Part shown: positions 47,075 through 55,406 of the stretch, piece by piece | How the letters are laid out: each line of letters begins with the position of its first letter | How positions within the stretch are numbered: position 1 is the stretch's first letter | Assembly: GCA_037189585.1 (NCBI GenBank) | Contig: JBBCJA010000024.1 | Location: 21,527 to 85,526, forward strand | From: JAEXNA01 sp037189585 | Lineage (GTDB): Bacteria; Vulcanimicrobiota; Xenobia; Xenobiales; JADMJV01 | Reading direction: 5' to 3' | Length of the DNA stretch: 64,000 bases | Position numbers and translations under genes: made by a program | Notes under the pieces: model-generated | Seen by the model: the letters and a program-made list of their open reading frames with translations, nothing else | What the model was told of the DNA's origin: nothing | Databases searched by the model: none

Positions 47075-47350
47075 ATGAGTGAACAGACCGTGCAATGCGT
47101 GAAGCTGAAAAAGGAGCTTCCCGCCCTGGAGAGCCCTCCCATCCCTGGCGAGCTGGGGAAGAAGATCCAGTCCAACGTCTCGGCCGAGGCCTGGAAAATG
47201 TTCGAGGAGCACTTCATCATGGTGACCAACGAGCTTCGTCTGGACCTGATGGATGAAGGGACGAATCAGATCTTTTTTGATCAAATCGATCAGTTCTTGT
47301 TCAAAGATACGGCCAAACCTCCGGAAGGCTATGTTCCGCCCAGCGCATGA
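47075..47350 (+). CDS. yggX: Fe(II)-trafficking protein YggX
   Basis: 91 aa, the normal length. The family signature is clear: VQCVKLKKELPALESPPIPGELGKKIQSNVS, EAWKMFEEHFIMVTNELRLDL, ending PPEGYVPP. The conserved Cys of the family (C8) is present. YggX protects Fe-S clusters under oxidative stress and helps iron delivery. Unusual outside Proteobacteria, so worth checking for transfer. Its stop overlaps the DCC-family gene by 4 nt. Confidence 0.93.
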   Translation: MSEQTVQCVKLKKELPALESPPIPGELGKKIQSNVSAEAWKMFEEHFIMVTNELRLDLMDEGTNQIFFDQIDQFLFKDTAKPPEGYVPPSA

Positions 47351-47763
47351 GCTCGCGCCTGCCCGTCGGATATCGCTTCTACTGGGACTCCAACTGCCGC
47401 TTCTGCAACAGCATGAAGCGATTGGGAGAAGCGCTCGATTGGCGCCATCGGGTAACCTTTGTCCCCCTCGATAGTGACGCGGCCTACATCGAACTCGGGC
47501 ACCTCACGGATGAAGAGAAGTGGGCGAGTTCCCACCTTATCACCCCACGCGGCGAGGTTCTCTCTCGCGGAGATGGGATTATAGGGCTTGCCGAACAGCT
47601 TCCGGTGATGATGCCGCTGGTTTTCATTTTCCGCCTCCTTCCCCATCATCGTGCACTGGCCGACAAGATGTATCGCTGGGTGGCCAGCCATCGCGGCGTT
47701 CCCTACGGTGGAAGCTGCAAGGTCAGCTTTCCCACGCCAGAAGAGACCGATCCTCAGCGGTAG
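47347..47763 (+). CDS. DCC-family (DUF393) thiol-disulfide oxidoreductase-like protein
   Basis: 138 aa. The thioredoxin-like start FYWDSNCRFCNSMKR carries the C-x2-C of the DCC family (with DxxC in most members, here DSNC), followed by FVPLDSD, SHLITPRGEVLSRGDGI and a C-terminal SHRGVPYGGSC. DCC proteins act in redox steps but the partner is unknown. Coupled to yggX, which suggests a shared redox or metal role. Confidence 0.88.
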   Translation: MSSRLPVGYRFYWDSNCRFCNSMKRLGEALDWRHRVTFVPLDSDAAYIELGHLTDEEKWASSHLITPRGEVLSRGDGIIGLAEQLPVMMPLVFIFRLLPHHRALADKMYRWVASHRGVPYGGSCKVSFPTPEETDPQR

Positions 47764-47859
47764 TATATACCCGATGGAAGTAGGGCCTTGGCCCTGAAGC
47801 GGTGGCCTCACGTTCCGCTAGCTCCGCCATGATAGTCCCAGAACTTAGGAGGACACGTC
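47764..47859 (+). other. Intergenic spacer before the DUF3618/holin-X operon
   Basis: 96 nt between the DCC gene and the next ATG, with a GGAGG ribosome-binding site at its 3' end. It may hold the promoter, but I see no convincing -35/-10 pair. Confidence 0.3.
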
Positions 47860-48393
47860 ATGAACGATGCAAGCGATATGATGACATCATCACAAACGCG
47901 GCAAGAGGTGCTCCACACCGCGACCACCAGAGCTCGTGAGGTCAAAGAGACCGTGAGTCAAGAGGCTGGGCGGGCTGTGGAGAACATCAAAGCCGCGGCC
48001 AAGGACCAGTTGGAGCGTCAGCGGATGGAGCTGGCCGATTCATTGAGTTCGGTCAAGAAAGCTCTGCGCAACACATCCACCAGGATAGGGGATTCGAACA
48101 TTACCCCGGGAGTCGAGCGAATGGCCGATGCTGTGGAAACGGCTCAGCGCTTCCTCGACAGTCACCAGATCGACGATGTTGGAGTAGCGCTGCGACGTCT
48201 CTCCATGCAAAGTCCCGTGATCTTCTATTCCGGACTGTTCGCGCTCGGTTTCGTGGCCGGACGCTTCCTGACCTCAACCGAGCAACACAGTCTCGATGAG
48301 CCGGAGCTCGAGATTAACCTTCTCAACGCTCCGCCCCGACTCGAGCAGCAAACTTCTTTAGCAAAGGCGGTGCCCTACAATGGATCTTATTAA
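47860..48393 (+). CDS. Membrane-anchored coiled-coil protein of the DUF3618 operon
   Basis: 177 aa with GGAGG 7 nt before the ATG. Residues 10-90 form a long charged helix (TTRAREVKETVSQEAGRAVENIKAAAKDQLERQR); residues 125-145 (MQSPVIFYSGLFALGFVAGRFL) form one membrane helix. It resembles the first protein of three-gene units containing a holin-X and a DUF3618 protein. Overlaps the next gene by 14 nt. Probably an envelope-stress or storage-state protein by analogy. Confidence 0.75.
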   Translation: MNDASDMMTSSQTRQEVLHTATTRAREVKETVSQEAGRAVENIKAAAKDQLERQRMELADSLSSVKKALRNTSTRIGDSNITPGVERMADAVETAQRFLDSHQIDDVGVALRRLSMQSPVIFYSGLFALGFVAGRFLTSTEQHSLDEPELEINLLNAPPRLEQQTSLAKAVPYNGSY

Positions 48394-48766
48394 ACAAGAT
48401 ATCCCAGCGCTCTTAGGCAAGTTGGCCGGAGAGCTTTCCAATCTGGCTCGTGACGAAGTCGCGCTGGCCAAGATCGAACTCAAGCAGACAGCCAAGGAAG
48501 CCGCGGCCGACAGCGCCGCCATCGCCGGTGGGGGAGCCCTGGTCTACGCAGGTCTCTTCTTCCTCCTTACCAGTGCGATGCTCGGGTTAAGCACCGTTCT
48601 CCCGATGTGGGCCGCCGCGTTCATCGTCGGCGCCGTCACATGTCTTGTCGGTGGGGTTGCCATCTCGGTCGGCGCCAAACGGATCAAGACCGAAGTGCCG
48701 GGCCTGGAGCATACCAAAGAAACCCTGAAGACAAACGGATACCATCTGAAAGAGAGCGTGACCTAG
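48380..48766 (+). CDS. Holin-X family (PF07332) membrane protein
   Basis: 128 aa. An amphipathic N-terminal helix (LGKLAGELSNLARDEVALAKIELKQTAKEAAADSAAI) precedes two membrane helices (residues 53-75 and 82-105), the layout of Actinobacterial holin-X/phage-holin family proteins. In this setting it is an envelope protein, not a phage holin; no phage genes are near. Middle gene of the operon. Confidence 0.82.
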   Translation: MDLIKQDIPALLGKLAGELSNLARDEVALAKIELKQTAKEAAADSAAIAGGGALVYAGLFFLLTSAMLGLSTVLPMWAAAFIVGAVTCLVGGVAISVGAKRIKTEVPGLEHTKETLKTNGYHLKESVT

Positions 48767-48768
48767 TG

Positions 48769-49506
48769 ATGAGTGACAAGGATAAAATTCAAACCATAGA
48801 ACAAGACATGGCTCGGTCCAGGGCCGAAATCGAGCGCACCGCCGAGGAGTTAAAAGCGCGGGTGACACCTGACAACCTAGCTGAAACGGCACGCCAAGCC
48901 ATCCTTGAAAGCACTCAAAGAGTCGAGGACAAGGTCAAGGAGCTGGCCGGAACCGCAGGCGATCGGGTGGAGGATATAGGTAGCCAGGCCGCTCAGTATT
49001 TCCACCACAATCCGATGCCGGCGCTCTTGGCTGGTCTCGGGCTTGGCCTCTTGATCTCGATGGCCGAGCGGCAAAATACCCGCTCCAACATGGAATTGTA
49101 TGGTACTACTGAACCGGGTCGCTTCACCCAGGCGCTCAGTCAGCGCCCCGCCTTGATGCGAGCTCAGCGCCGCACTGTACGCCAGGCTCGTCGTCTCAAC
49201 CGTAAGCATCCCCTGATGCTGGGAGCCGCCGTGTTCGGGGTCGGCCTTCTCTTAGGAAGTCTGATTCCCAACACTCGTCACGAGGACGACCTGATGGGTC
49301 CTACCCGCGACAAATTGCTGGAGACCGGCAAAGAGAGCGCCCAACAGGCTGTGGAGCAGGCCAAGGGGGTGATGGCTCAAGAGATCGAGCAGAAGAAGCT
49401 CGAGGCGGCTGAACTGCGCGAGCAGGTGGAAGTCAACGCCATGCGCGCCTTCCATAACGCCCGCATGGAGAGCGTGGGGGCCAATCCTCATAACCCCATC
49501 GCCTAA
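48769..49506 (+). CDS. DUF3618 protein
   Basis: 245 aa from ATG 48769, 2 nt after the previous stop. The DUF3618 hallmark is IEQDMARSRAEIERTAEELKARVTPDNL near the N-terminus. Two membrane segments follow (residues 83-95 and 147-167) and a charged coiled-coil tail. DUF3618 proteins commonly sit with holin-X proteins in Actinobacteria, alphaproteobacteria and related groups, and are of unknown function. Frames open to 48607 are shadows. Confidence 0.85.
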   Translation: MSDKDKIQTIEQDMARSRAEIERTAEELKARVTPDNLAETARQAILESTQRVEDKVKELAGTAGDRVEDIGSQAAQYFHHNPMPALLAGLGLGLLISMAERQNTRSNMELYGTTEPGRFTQALSQRPALMRAQRRTVRQARRLNRKHPLMLGAAVFGVGLLLGSLIPNTRHEDDLMGPTRDKLLETGKESAQQAVEQAKGVMAQEIEQKKLEAAELREQVEVNAMRAFHNARMESVGANPHNPIA

Positions 49507-49528
49507 AGCCAGCGTACGGTAGGCTACT

Positions 49529-49557
49529 AAGGACCTCCTCTCTCGGAGGTCCTTTTT
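49529..49557 (+). terminator. Intrinsic terminator of the DUF3618 operon
   Basis: AAGGACCTCC pairs with GGAGGTCC around TCTCTC and is followed by TTTTT, 22 nt after the stop. Confidence 0.9.
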
Positions 49558-49584
49558 CGATACCATGTTGGCCCCGCACAAAAG

Positions 49585-49615
49585 TTTTTGGACAGGAATC
49601 CAGAATTTTGGATCC
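49585..49615 (+). repeat. Dispersed intergenic repeat, copy C
   Basis: TTTTTGGACAGGAATCCAGA then ATTTTGGATCC. This diverged copy keeps the GGACA, the AT-rich ATTTT and the GATC. It lies between two convergent genes. Confidence 0.6.
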
Positions 49616-50815
49616 TTATTCCGCTTGCAAGTAAACGGGAAAGATGGCTCCGCCATTATGGACATTGACCACGGGGTTCTGTCCGGCCCGCGCGAACAAG
49701 CCGCTGAACTTCAGGCGGTTCAAAAAAACACTCCAGGTGACGAAGCGCTTCTCCCAACGGATCTCACCGTCGGGTGCAAGGCTCGGGAACTCTTCCGGGG
49801 TCGCCCTCACCGCTTCTTGCAACACCCATTCTTGGGGTTGCTTCAAAGCAACCCCAAACCTGGTTTCCCACTCCTGGGCGCTACAGGAGAAACCGCACAG
49901 AACTCCCCTTCCACCGTAGTCGAAGGCTGGTTTGAGTACCCAGCAATGGCGTTCTTCACTGGGAATGTGACGGACCAGGAAAGTTGAGGCCACCGTCACC
50001 GAGGAGGGTAGAGCCGTCCAGAGGGTTTTGCTGTCCCAAAAGCTCGAGCAGAGAGGATTCAGAAGGGTGACACGGCTCTGAAGCTTCTTTCCAAGGCCTT
50101 GATAGGGCCCGAGATAGAGCTCTTCATAGGTGTCGCGGACCACCGCTCGGAGGCGCTTTCCGTCTAAACAAACTCCGTCATCTTCCAACGACAGTCGCCT
50201 CGGGTCGGTCACCCCGACCGAATAACCGGCGCGACGGTAATGCTCGGCCCAGCACTCGATGTCGCTCTTCACCGTCGACGCCTCGGCCGCCGCGAAAGCG
50301 ATGGCGTGAGGCCCCGGCCCGAGGACCGATTCCAGCGCGGCCTGGTGCCCAGCGGCCAGCTCGAACGAACGCAAGCTCCCGCTTTGAAAGAGCGGCTCCC
50401 AAAAAGAGTGCGACCGCATGGCGCGAGTGAAGCTCTCCACCCATCCCAGCCCCGAGGGGTCGCCGGCATTGACCTCCAAGAACTTCAGCTCGCCGGTCGT
50501 CCGATCCCACAAGAAGTCAAAGCGCCAGTGAAAGGTCGGATCGGCGTCCCAGGGGTCGGAACGGATGCTCTCCAGCAGTCCCTCTCGTCGCGGCAGCCAC
50601 GACTCCTCACGCCCGAGCCGCCTTTCGTTCCTTCCGATCTCGAGAAGCTTTTCTCCCAACTCGGTGGCGGCACGAGCGATCCCGAGGCACTGCCGCTCTG
50701 TAACCAGCGGGCTCCAGAGCCAGAGAGGAACCTCTTCGAAGAGCTGCCCCTTCTTGATCTCGGCGAGCTCTTGAAAGTGCTCTACCCTTAACCTCTTTCG
50801 CAGATCTAGTTCCAC
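49616..50815 (-). CDS. Circularly-permuted-type ATP-grasp enzyme (cluster ATP-grasp 2)
   Basis: 399 aa, related to the glutathionylspermidine-synthase-type ATP-grasp group. Signatures are VTLLNPLCSSFWDSKTLWTAL (the NP..S..dsK motif), CWVLKPAFDYGGRGVLCG (nucleotide-binding loop) and WVLQEAV. Enzymes of this group form amide bonds between a carboxylate and an amine through an acyl phosphate. Start is GTG 50815, overlapping the stop of the oxoamine-synthase gene by about 10 nt. Last gene of the cluster. The substrate is unknown; the context suggests a peptide or amino-acid-derived acid. Confidence 0.75.
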   Translation of the reverse strand: MELDLRKRLRVEHFQELAEIKKGQLFEEVPLWLWSPLVTERQCLGIARAATELGEKLLEIGRNERRLGREESWLPRREGLLESIRSDPWDADPTFHWRFDFLWDRTTGELKFLEVNAGDPSGLGWVESFTRAMRSHSFWEPLFQSGSLRSFELAAGHQAALESVLGPGPHAIAFAAAEASTVKSDIECWAEHYRRAGYSVGVTDPRRLSLEDDGVCLDGKRLRAVVRDTYEELYLGPYQGLGKKLQSRVTLLNPLCSSFWDSKTLWTALPSSVTVASTFLVRHIPSEERHCWVLKPAFDYGGRGVLCGFSCSAQEWETRFGVALKQPQEWVLQEAVRATPEEFPSLAPDGEIRWEKRFVTWSVFLNRLKFSGLFARAGQNPVVNVHNGGAIFPVYLQAE

Positions 50816-51996
50816 GTCAACGAGAGCTCTTTTAGCGCTCGAGACAGCGTGTCCAATTGCTCCAAGCTGTGTCCGGCGGTGACGGCCACCCTCAACTGGG
50901 CCGCTCCCCGAGCGACGGTGGGAAAAAAGACGACGGAGACAAAAATTCCCCGTTCTTTCAAAGCGATGCCGAGATCGATGGCGCGCTCGGCCTCTCCCAC
51001 CGGTACCATCACGATGGGGCTCGCCGACTCCTCACCGCTGCCGCGAAAGTGACGAACCTTCCGCCACAGCTCTTGCTGCAAGGCGGCTAGGGTGCCGTCT
51101 CGATGCAGCTTCACCGCCTCTAAGGCCGCCCCCACGATAGAAAAATCTAAAGGCGTCGAAAAAGCGTAAGGCATGCCGTAACACCGCACCAAACTTTCCG
51201 TCGCCGCGCTCGGAACCAGTAAGCCTCCACCGTTGCAGCCGAACCCCTTGGCCATGGAAAAGGTCAAAAGAAATCGCTCCGGCAGACGGCCCAACAGCGA
51301 CAGCGCGTAACCTTCTCCTCGTTGGCCCAGGATCGAGGTGCCGTGGGCGTCGTCTAAATAAACGTAGAAGTCCTCCTCCTCGGCCAGATCGCGAAGCGAG
51401 GCCACCGGCGAGTTGCCTCCCATCGAGTAGACTCCGTCGGCTATGTAGAGAACGGTCTTTCCCTGGCCCCGCGCCCGGCGAGCCAGGTCGACCAAGGCCT
51501 GCAGGTCGTTGTGCTCGATGCCCGTGACCTCGGTCTCGGCGGCCAGGACCGGCTTGAGATACTGGGTCGAGGCATGGGCGAAGCGGTCGTAGACCACCAC
51601 CACTGGACGCTCCTCTCCCAGCAAAACGCCGGAGGCGGCCAGCGGCAGAGCGGCCATGTGGGCGGCCGTGACCGAGGGAAAAGTGACGGCGGGAGAGCCG
51701 AACAGACTGGAGAGCTCCTCCTCCAGCCGGCGATTGGGTTCGATGGAAAAGCGCGAGCGAGCGCAGCAGAAGTGAACGCCCCATTCTTCCACCGCGCGTT
51801 GAGCGCCCTCAATCAGCGCGGGATGAGTGTCTAAGCCAAGGTAAGAACAGTTGATGAACTCGGTGACGCGACGTCCATCGCTTAAGACCACCTCTTTCCC
51901 CTCCCGAGAGAGCAGGCTCTCTTGCATCAGACCCGCCTCGACCGCGCGTCGCAGCGACCCCGAAGCCAATTCGTGTAGCCGGCGGCTATTTCTCAT
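50806..51996 (-). CDS. Alpha-oxoamine synthase (KAPA synthase-like, PLP-dependent)
   Basis: 396 aa from ATG 51996. Fold-type I motifs: FINCSYLGLDTHP, HFCCARSRFSIEPNRRLEEELSSLF, VTAAHMAALP, VLYIADGVYSMGGNSPV, the DDAHGTSILGQRGEG pair and the PLP-lysine loop LLTFSMAKGFGCNGG. The family joins an amino acid to an acyl-CoA or acyl carrier with loss of CO2, giving an aminoketone. It is not in a biotin operon; its cluster partners instead point to a special metabolite. The 5' end overlaps the LanB-like stop by 11 nt. The longer frame to 52230 overlaps LanB and is not used. Confidence 0.85.
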   Translation of the reverse strand: MRNSRRLHELASGSLRRAVEAGLMQESLLSREGKEVVLSDGRRVTEFINCSYLGLDTHPALIEGAQRAVEEWGVHFCCARSRFSIEPNRRLEEELSSLFGSPAVTFPSVTAAHMAALPLAASGVLLGEERPVVVVYDRFAHASTQYLKPVLAAETEVTGIEHNDLQALVDLARRARGQGKTVLYIADGVYSMGGNSPVASLRDLAEEEDFYVYLDDAHGTSILGQRGEGYALSLLGRLPERFLLTFSMAKGFGCNGGGLLVPSAATESLVRCYGMPYAFSTPLDFSIVGAALEAVKLHRDGTLAALQQELWRKVRHFRGSGEESASPIVMVPVGEAERAIDLGIALKERGIFVSVVFFPTVARGAAQLRVAVTAGHSLEQLDTLSRALKELSLTWN

Positions 51997-54046
51997 GGTC
52001 CGTCCTTTGATCGAAGGCCACGAAGCGAAACTCTCCCGTACCGACTCCGTCAGGATTGGCCACCCAGGCCTGGGAGCGCTCCGGCCACATCTCCTCGAGT
52101 TTGACCGTCTCGACGGAACCGGCCATGCTGCTGAAAAGATCACAAGAGAGAACGGAGCGACGCTGCCACAGCACCGGCTTGACCTCTTGAGGGATGCTGA
52201 CGAAGAGCTCGTCGGGCAGTCCCCGCTCATCGGCCCAGGAATTGAGCTGGCGGTAGCGGGACTCTCGGTCCTTGCTCAAGCGAAGCTCGGCGGGCCGCAA
52301 TAGCCAGCGACGCCGGGCCACCGTCAGGCCGTCGATCTGAATTCTAGGGCGCTCCTGCGAGTCGAAGTCGAACGGCTTGAAGGCTGAATTCAGATGGGCC
52401 AGCAGCTCATTCTGCAAAAAAACCAGGGGCGTCACCTCAAGGCCACAGGAGTGGCGGACCACAAAGTCCGGCGTTTGAGAAAAAAGCGAGAAATCTCCCA
52501 ATCGAAGTTGCCGCTCCGGCTCCCTCCAGCTTCCCCAAAGAGCGTTGACCAACAGGTGATACCCGTCGGAGTCGGCCCAGCCGTCCTGGGTCAGGCGACT
52601 GAAGGACATCTGCCAGGCGGGCCAGATCTCGGTGGCGCCGGCGCGCTCGCCATACCATCGAGACAGCTCCTCGGGTCGCGGATGCTGAAAGTTGGTGGAG
52701 ATGTCGTGAAAGGGATAGAGTCCCGGATGGATCTCTCCGAGAACCGCGCCGCTACCCGGTGTGAAAAAAAGATCCACGGAGTGGAAGCGCCCTCTCGGCG
52801 CCTTGACGGGAGGCGAGGCGAAGGCGCGCGAGACCTCACTTCGCAGGGCGCCGGACGAGTGGTCGCGACAAGACTCCAGCAACTCCCGCCAGGCCCGGCT
52901 CAGCCGGCGAGAAAGCTCGGGAAGCCCTAGTGTCTCCGGGTCCTTAAAGAGCGCGTTGCCGTGATCCCAGAGAGCCGTTGCTGAAGACCCCTCTCCCGCT
53001 AGACCGATCAGGCGGGCACACAGCTCTCGCAAGCGCTCCTGAAACCGCGATTCCGCTCGAGAAATAAACCAGCGGGCCGACTCGAGAACCAAAGACAGCG
53101 GTTCCGCCATACGGTCGAGATATCGCGAGGGCAGATCGAGGTTTCGCCTCCGGGCGTCCTCATAGTAGGGAAGGCGTCCCGAGTAAGTCTTTCCGGGGAA
53201 GCGACTGTCCGAGAGCCCCCATTGCCTCAAGGTCTCTCGCAACTCCAAAGAGCGGGTCAAAAGCTCTCGGGGATTATCTCGAGACCGCTCGAGTCGCTCC
53301 TTGTGCTCTCGCAGGCGGTCCAGCTGTTCCGACTCAGGGTTCAGGCTGCGCGCCCAGGCTTCGGGATGAGGACTCGAGGGGACGGCGGGAGCCCGAGATA
53401 GCCAGCCCCGTTGCAGGCAGTCCGCAATCACCTCGTGCTCCTCCTCCGAGGTCGAGGCGCTGGCGGGAGCGCTCAAAACTCGTTGCTGAGCAGCGGTCAG
53501 TTGAACCCCTCCGTCGCGCCGTCTGGTGCGCGGTTCCCCGAAGAGCAAGCCGCCCTGGAGGCGCAATCGGGGAGAGAGCGTTAGCCGACAGGGCCAATCC
53601 TGACACAGCTGCCCGAAAAGCCAGGGCTCCCAGTAGACGGTCCGGGCCGCCAACCATGGAGCGTCCTCGTCGCACGGCTGCGACAAGTCGTCTCGTAATC
53701 GCCCCCAACCGATCGGCCCGAAGGTCCCGATGGCCTCATTCTTGGCGCAGTACCTTTGCAAGTAGGCCAGGAGCTTTCGTTCCACGCGGCGGGCGTCGCT
53801 TCGATCGGGAGGGAGTTCCGCGCGGTCGAGCCAGGGGAAAAGAAAGTTGGCGGCAAGATCCGGGTTCTGCCAAACCACGGCCTCTTGAATCCTGAGGCTC
53901 TGGTAGACCTCTTTGAGGTGGCGGCGTTCACGCTGGATCCGTGTCTTGAAATCAAGCTTCTGAGGTTGGCTCAGTCCGTCAAGCCAATGCGCGGGGAAAC
54001 CGGCCGAGCGGACCTGGAAGCTGCCCCAGATCTCCCAGTTGCTCAC
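51986..54046 (-). CDS. LanB-like (lantibiotic dehydratase N-domain/PEARL-type) enzyme
   Basis: 686 aa. It matches the glutamylation part of LanB: an early GSFQVRSAGFPAHWLDGLS, the conserved AVVWQNPDLAANFLFPW and RKLLAYLQRYCAKNEAIGTFGPIGWGRL, then LFFTPGSGAVLGEIHPG and a C-terminal WLLRPAELRLSK. LanB enzymes transfer amino acids (Glu) from aminoacyl-tRNA to a peptide; PEARL relatives use this module to extend the peptide C-terminus. The elimination domain (SpaB_C) is absent, so dehydration seems unlikely unless it is encoded elsewhere. Start GTG 54046 overlaps the upstream ATP-grasp stop by 4 nt. Confidence 0.7.
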   Translation of the reverse strand: MSNWEIWGSFQVRSAGFPAHWLDGLSQPQKLDFKTRIQRERRHLKEVYQSLRIQEAVVWQNPDLAANFLFPWLDRAELPPDRSDARRVERKLLAYLQRYCAKNEAIGTFGPIGWGRLRDDLSQPCDEDAPWLAARTVYWEPWLFGQLCQDWPCRLTLSPRLRLQGGLLFGEPRTRRRDGGVQLTAAQQRVLSAPASASTSEEEHEVIADCLQRGWLSRAPAVPSSPHPEAWARSLNPESEQLDRLREHKERLERSRDNPRELLTRSLELRETLRQWGLSDSRFPGKTYSGRLPYYEDARRRNLDLPSRYLDRMAEPLSLVLESARWFISRAESRFQERLRELCARLIGLAGEGSSATALWDHGNALFKDPETLGLPELSRRLSRAWRELLESCRDHSSGALRSEVSRAFASPPVKAPRGRFHSVDLFFTPGSGAVLGEIHPGLYPFHDISTNFQHPRPEELSRWYGERAGATEIWPAWQMSFSRLTQDGWADSDGYHLLVNALWGSWREPERQLRLGDFSLFSQTPDFVVRHSCGLEVTPLVFLQNELLAHLNSAFKPFDFDSQERPRIQIDGLTVARRRWLLRPAELRLSKDRESRYRQLNSWADERGLPDELFVSIPQEVKPVLWQRRSVLSCDLFSSMAGSVETVKLEEMWPERSQAWVANPDGVGTGEFRFVAFDQRTDHEK

Positions 54047-55338
54047 ACCGCGGCCGCCAGGGCGAACCCCATGCCCGGAGGCGGCGGGCTCATGACCAGC
54101 CCCCGAGCCTTGGGGGCGTAGCGAACCGCTCCCCCCGCGAACCGGCCGTCGATGATAAAAGGAGAGAGCTCGAACGACACCTCCAGCCAGTGGATCGATT
54201 CCCCATCCGGTGTTACCGGTACCACCGTGGTCGGCATCGGCCGATAGCGCTGCATCACATACCCACCGTTGGCGATGGCGCGAGCCACGACCTTATTCCA
54301 CTGCCGGCCTGGAGTGGAGCAGCCGGCGTGTGTGTCCTTACCGTCAAAGCTTCGCTTGAGGACCCATTCCTCACGCCGCAACCGATACTCGACTTCTCGC
54401 TCTGGAGTGGGAATGTGGGTGCTCGGGATTGCGATCCTAAACTCGGTCGGGGTCAGGTGCTCGGCGAGCCAGGGAAGAGTTCCCTTGTCCAGACAGAGGC
54501 CGGACAGAGGGCTCAACAGCGGAGTGGAGCCGACACGACTGCCTTTCCAGAGAGCGAACTCGTTCTCGAAAAGCTCCGGTCGGTCCATAAACGAGGTGTT
54601 GATGGTGATCTGAACGATCAAATCCAGGGCCCGTCCGGTCTCTTTCACGACAGCTTTTCCCGAAGGTCCGACTTCGACATCTCTCTCATGCAGGACCACC
54701 GTGTCCAAGCCCCGTTGGTGGAAAAGGTCCCGCCCCAGAAGGACCATGTCGGCCACCCGCTTTTCCCAACTGTGAATGGTGTCGTACTCTTCTTGGAACG
54801 AGAGCAGCCCGATCAGAGGTTTCTCTTCCCTCTCCCGAGGCAGATAGGACTCGATGTGATCGAGATAGGCCTGGAACGGGCGCGGCGACTCCGCCCAGGG
54901 AAGAGTCGGGTCTTGGGCGTGGAAATCGGCCAGGATCTCGGTGTAGGCGTTGCTGACGATCAGGCCGTTGGCGAAATTGAGCTCCACCAGGTCGTAATGA
55001 TCGGAGAAAAAGAATCCGTCGGGGCGAAGGTAAGAGGCAAATTCAGGAGCGAGAAAACTCGGACCCGTTTCGATCCGGCGCAAAAACTCGAGGTTGAGTC
55101 CCAATCTCTGAGAGAGCTCCTCGGGGGTCGCTCTTGAAGCCTTCTCTCTCCAGGCATCCAGAGCCGAGGTCAGCTGCACGGCCAAGGCCTGAAGCGAGGC
55201 TCGAGGAAAAAAGAAAGGGCGTAGGGGCCATCCTTCCCACGGCATCAGGTCGATACCGCGGGCCTGGACTTGTTGGCGAAAACCCCTAGCCCTTTGAAGA
55301 GCGCTCTCCGGGTCGGAGGCGATGGCGCGATGGACCAT
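54043..55338 (-). CDS. Circularly-permuted-type ATP-grasp enzyme (cluster ATP-grasp 1)
   Basis: 431 aa as drawn from ATG 55338. Motifs are STPLLSPLSGLCLDKGTLPWL (dnK motif), EEWVLKRSFDGKDTHAGCS (grasp loop) and GGYVMQRYRPMPT. It resembles cluster ATP-grasp 2, so the pair probably handles two successive ligations. The open frame continues upstream to the end of the 113-aa gene. A CTG at 55410 would overlap that gene's TGA by 4 nt (CTGA) behind ACGAGG and add 24 residues containing CPEC; I favour this as the real start but cannot prove it. Confidence 0.75.
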   Translation of the reverse strand: MVHRAIASDPESALQRARGFRQQVQARGIDLMPWEGWPLRPFFFPRASLQALAVQLTSALDAWREKASRATPEELSQRLGLNLEFLRRIETGPSFLAPEFASYLRPDGFFFSDHYDLVELNFANGLIVSNAYTEILADFHAQDPTLPWAESPRPFQAYLDHIESYLPREREEKPLIGLLSFQEEYDTIHSWEKRVADMVLLGRDLFHQRGLDTVVLHERDVEVGPSGKAVVKETGRALDLIVQITINTSFMDRPELFENEFALWKGSRVGSTPLLSPLSGLCLDKGTLPWLAEHLTPTEFRIAIPSTHIPTPEREVEYRLRREEWVLKRSFDGKDTHAGCSTPGRQWNKVVARAIANGGYVMQRYRPMPTTVVPVTPDGESIHWLEVSFELSPFIIDGRFAGGAVRYAPKARGLVMSPPPPGMGFALAAAV

Positions 55339-55406
55339 GCCGACAGCGTCGGCGCACTCCGGACAGTCAGCGGGTAACGAGGGTGGGACGTCCCACCCCG
55401 GCTCGA

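Noticed and set aside
48380..48766. Phage holin, suggesting a prophage
   Set aside because: The gene belongs to the holin-X family found in chromosomal envelope operons; no capsid, tail, terminase or integrase gene is in the window.
50806..52230. Longer 474-aa version of the oxoamine synthase
   Set aside because: The extra 78 residues overlap the end of the LanB-like gene and read as Ser/Arg-rich antisense-like sequence. The ATG at 51996 gives the normal family length.
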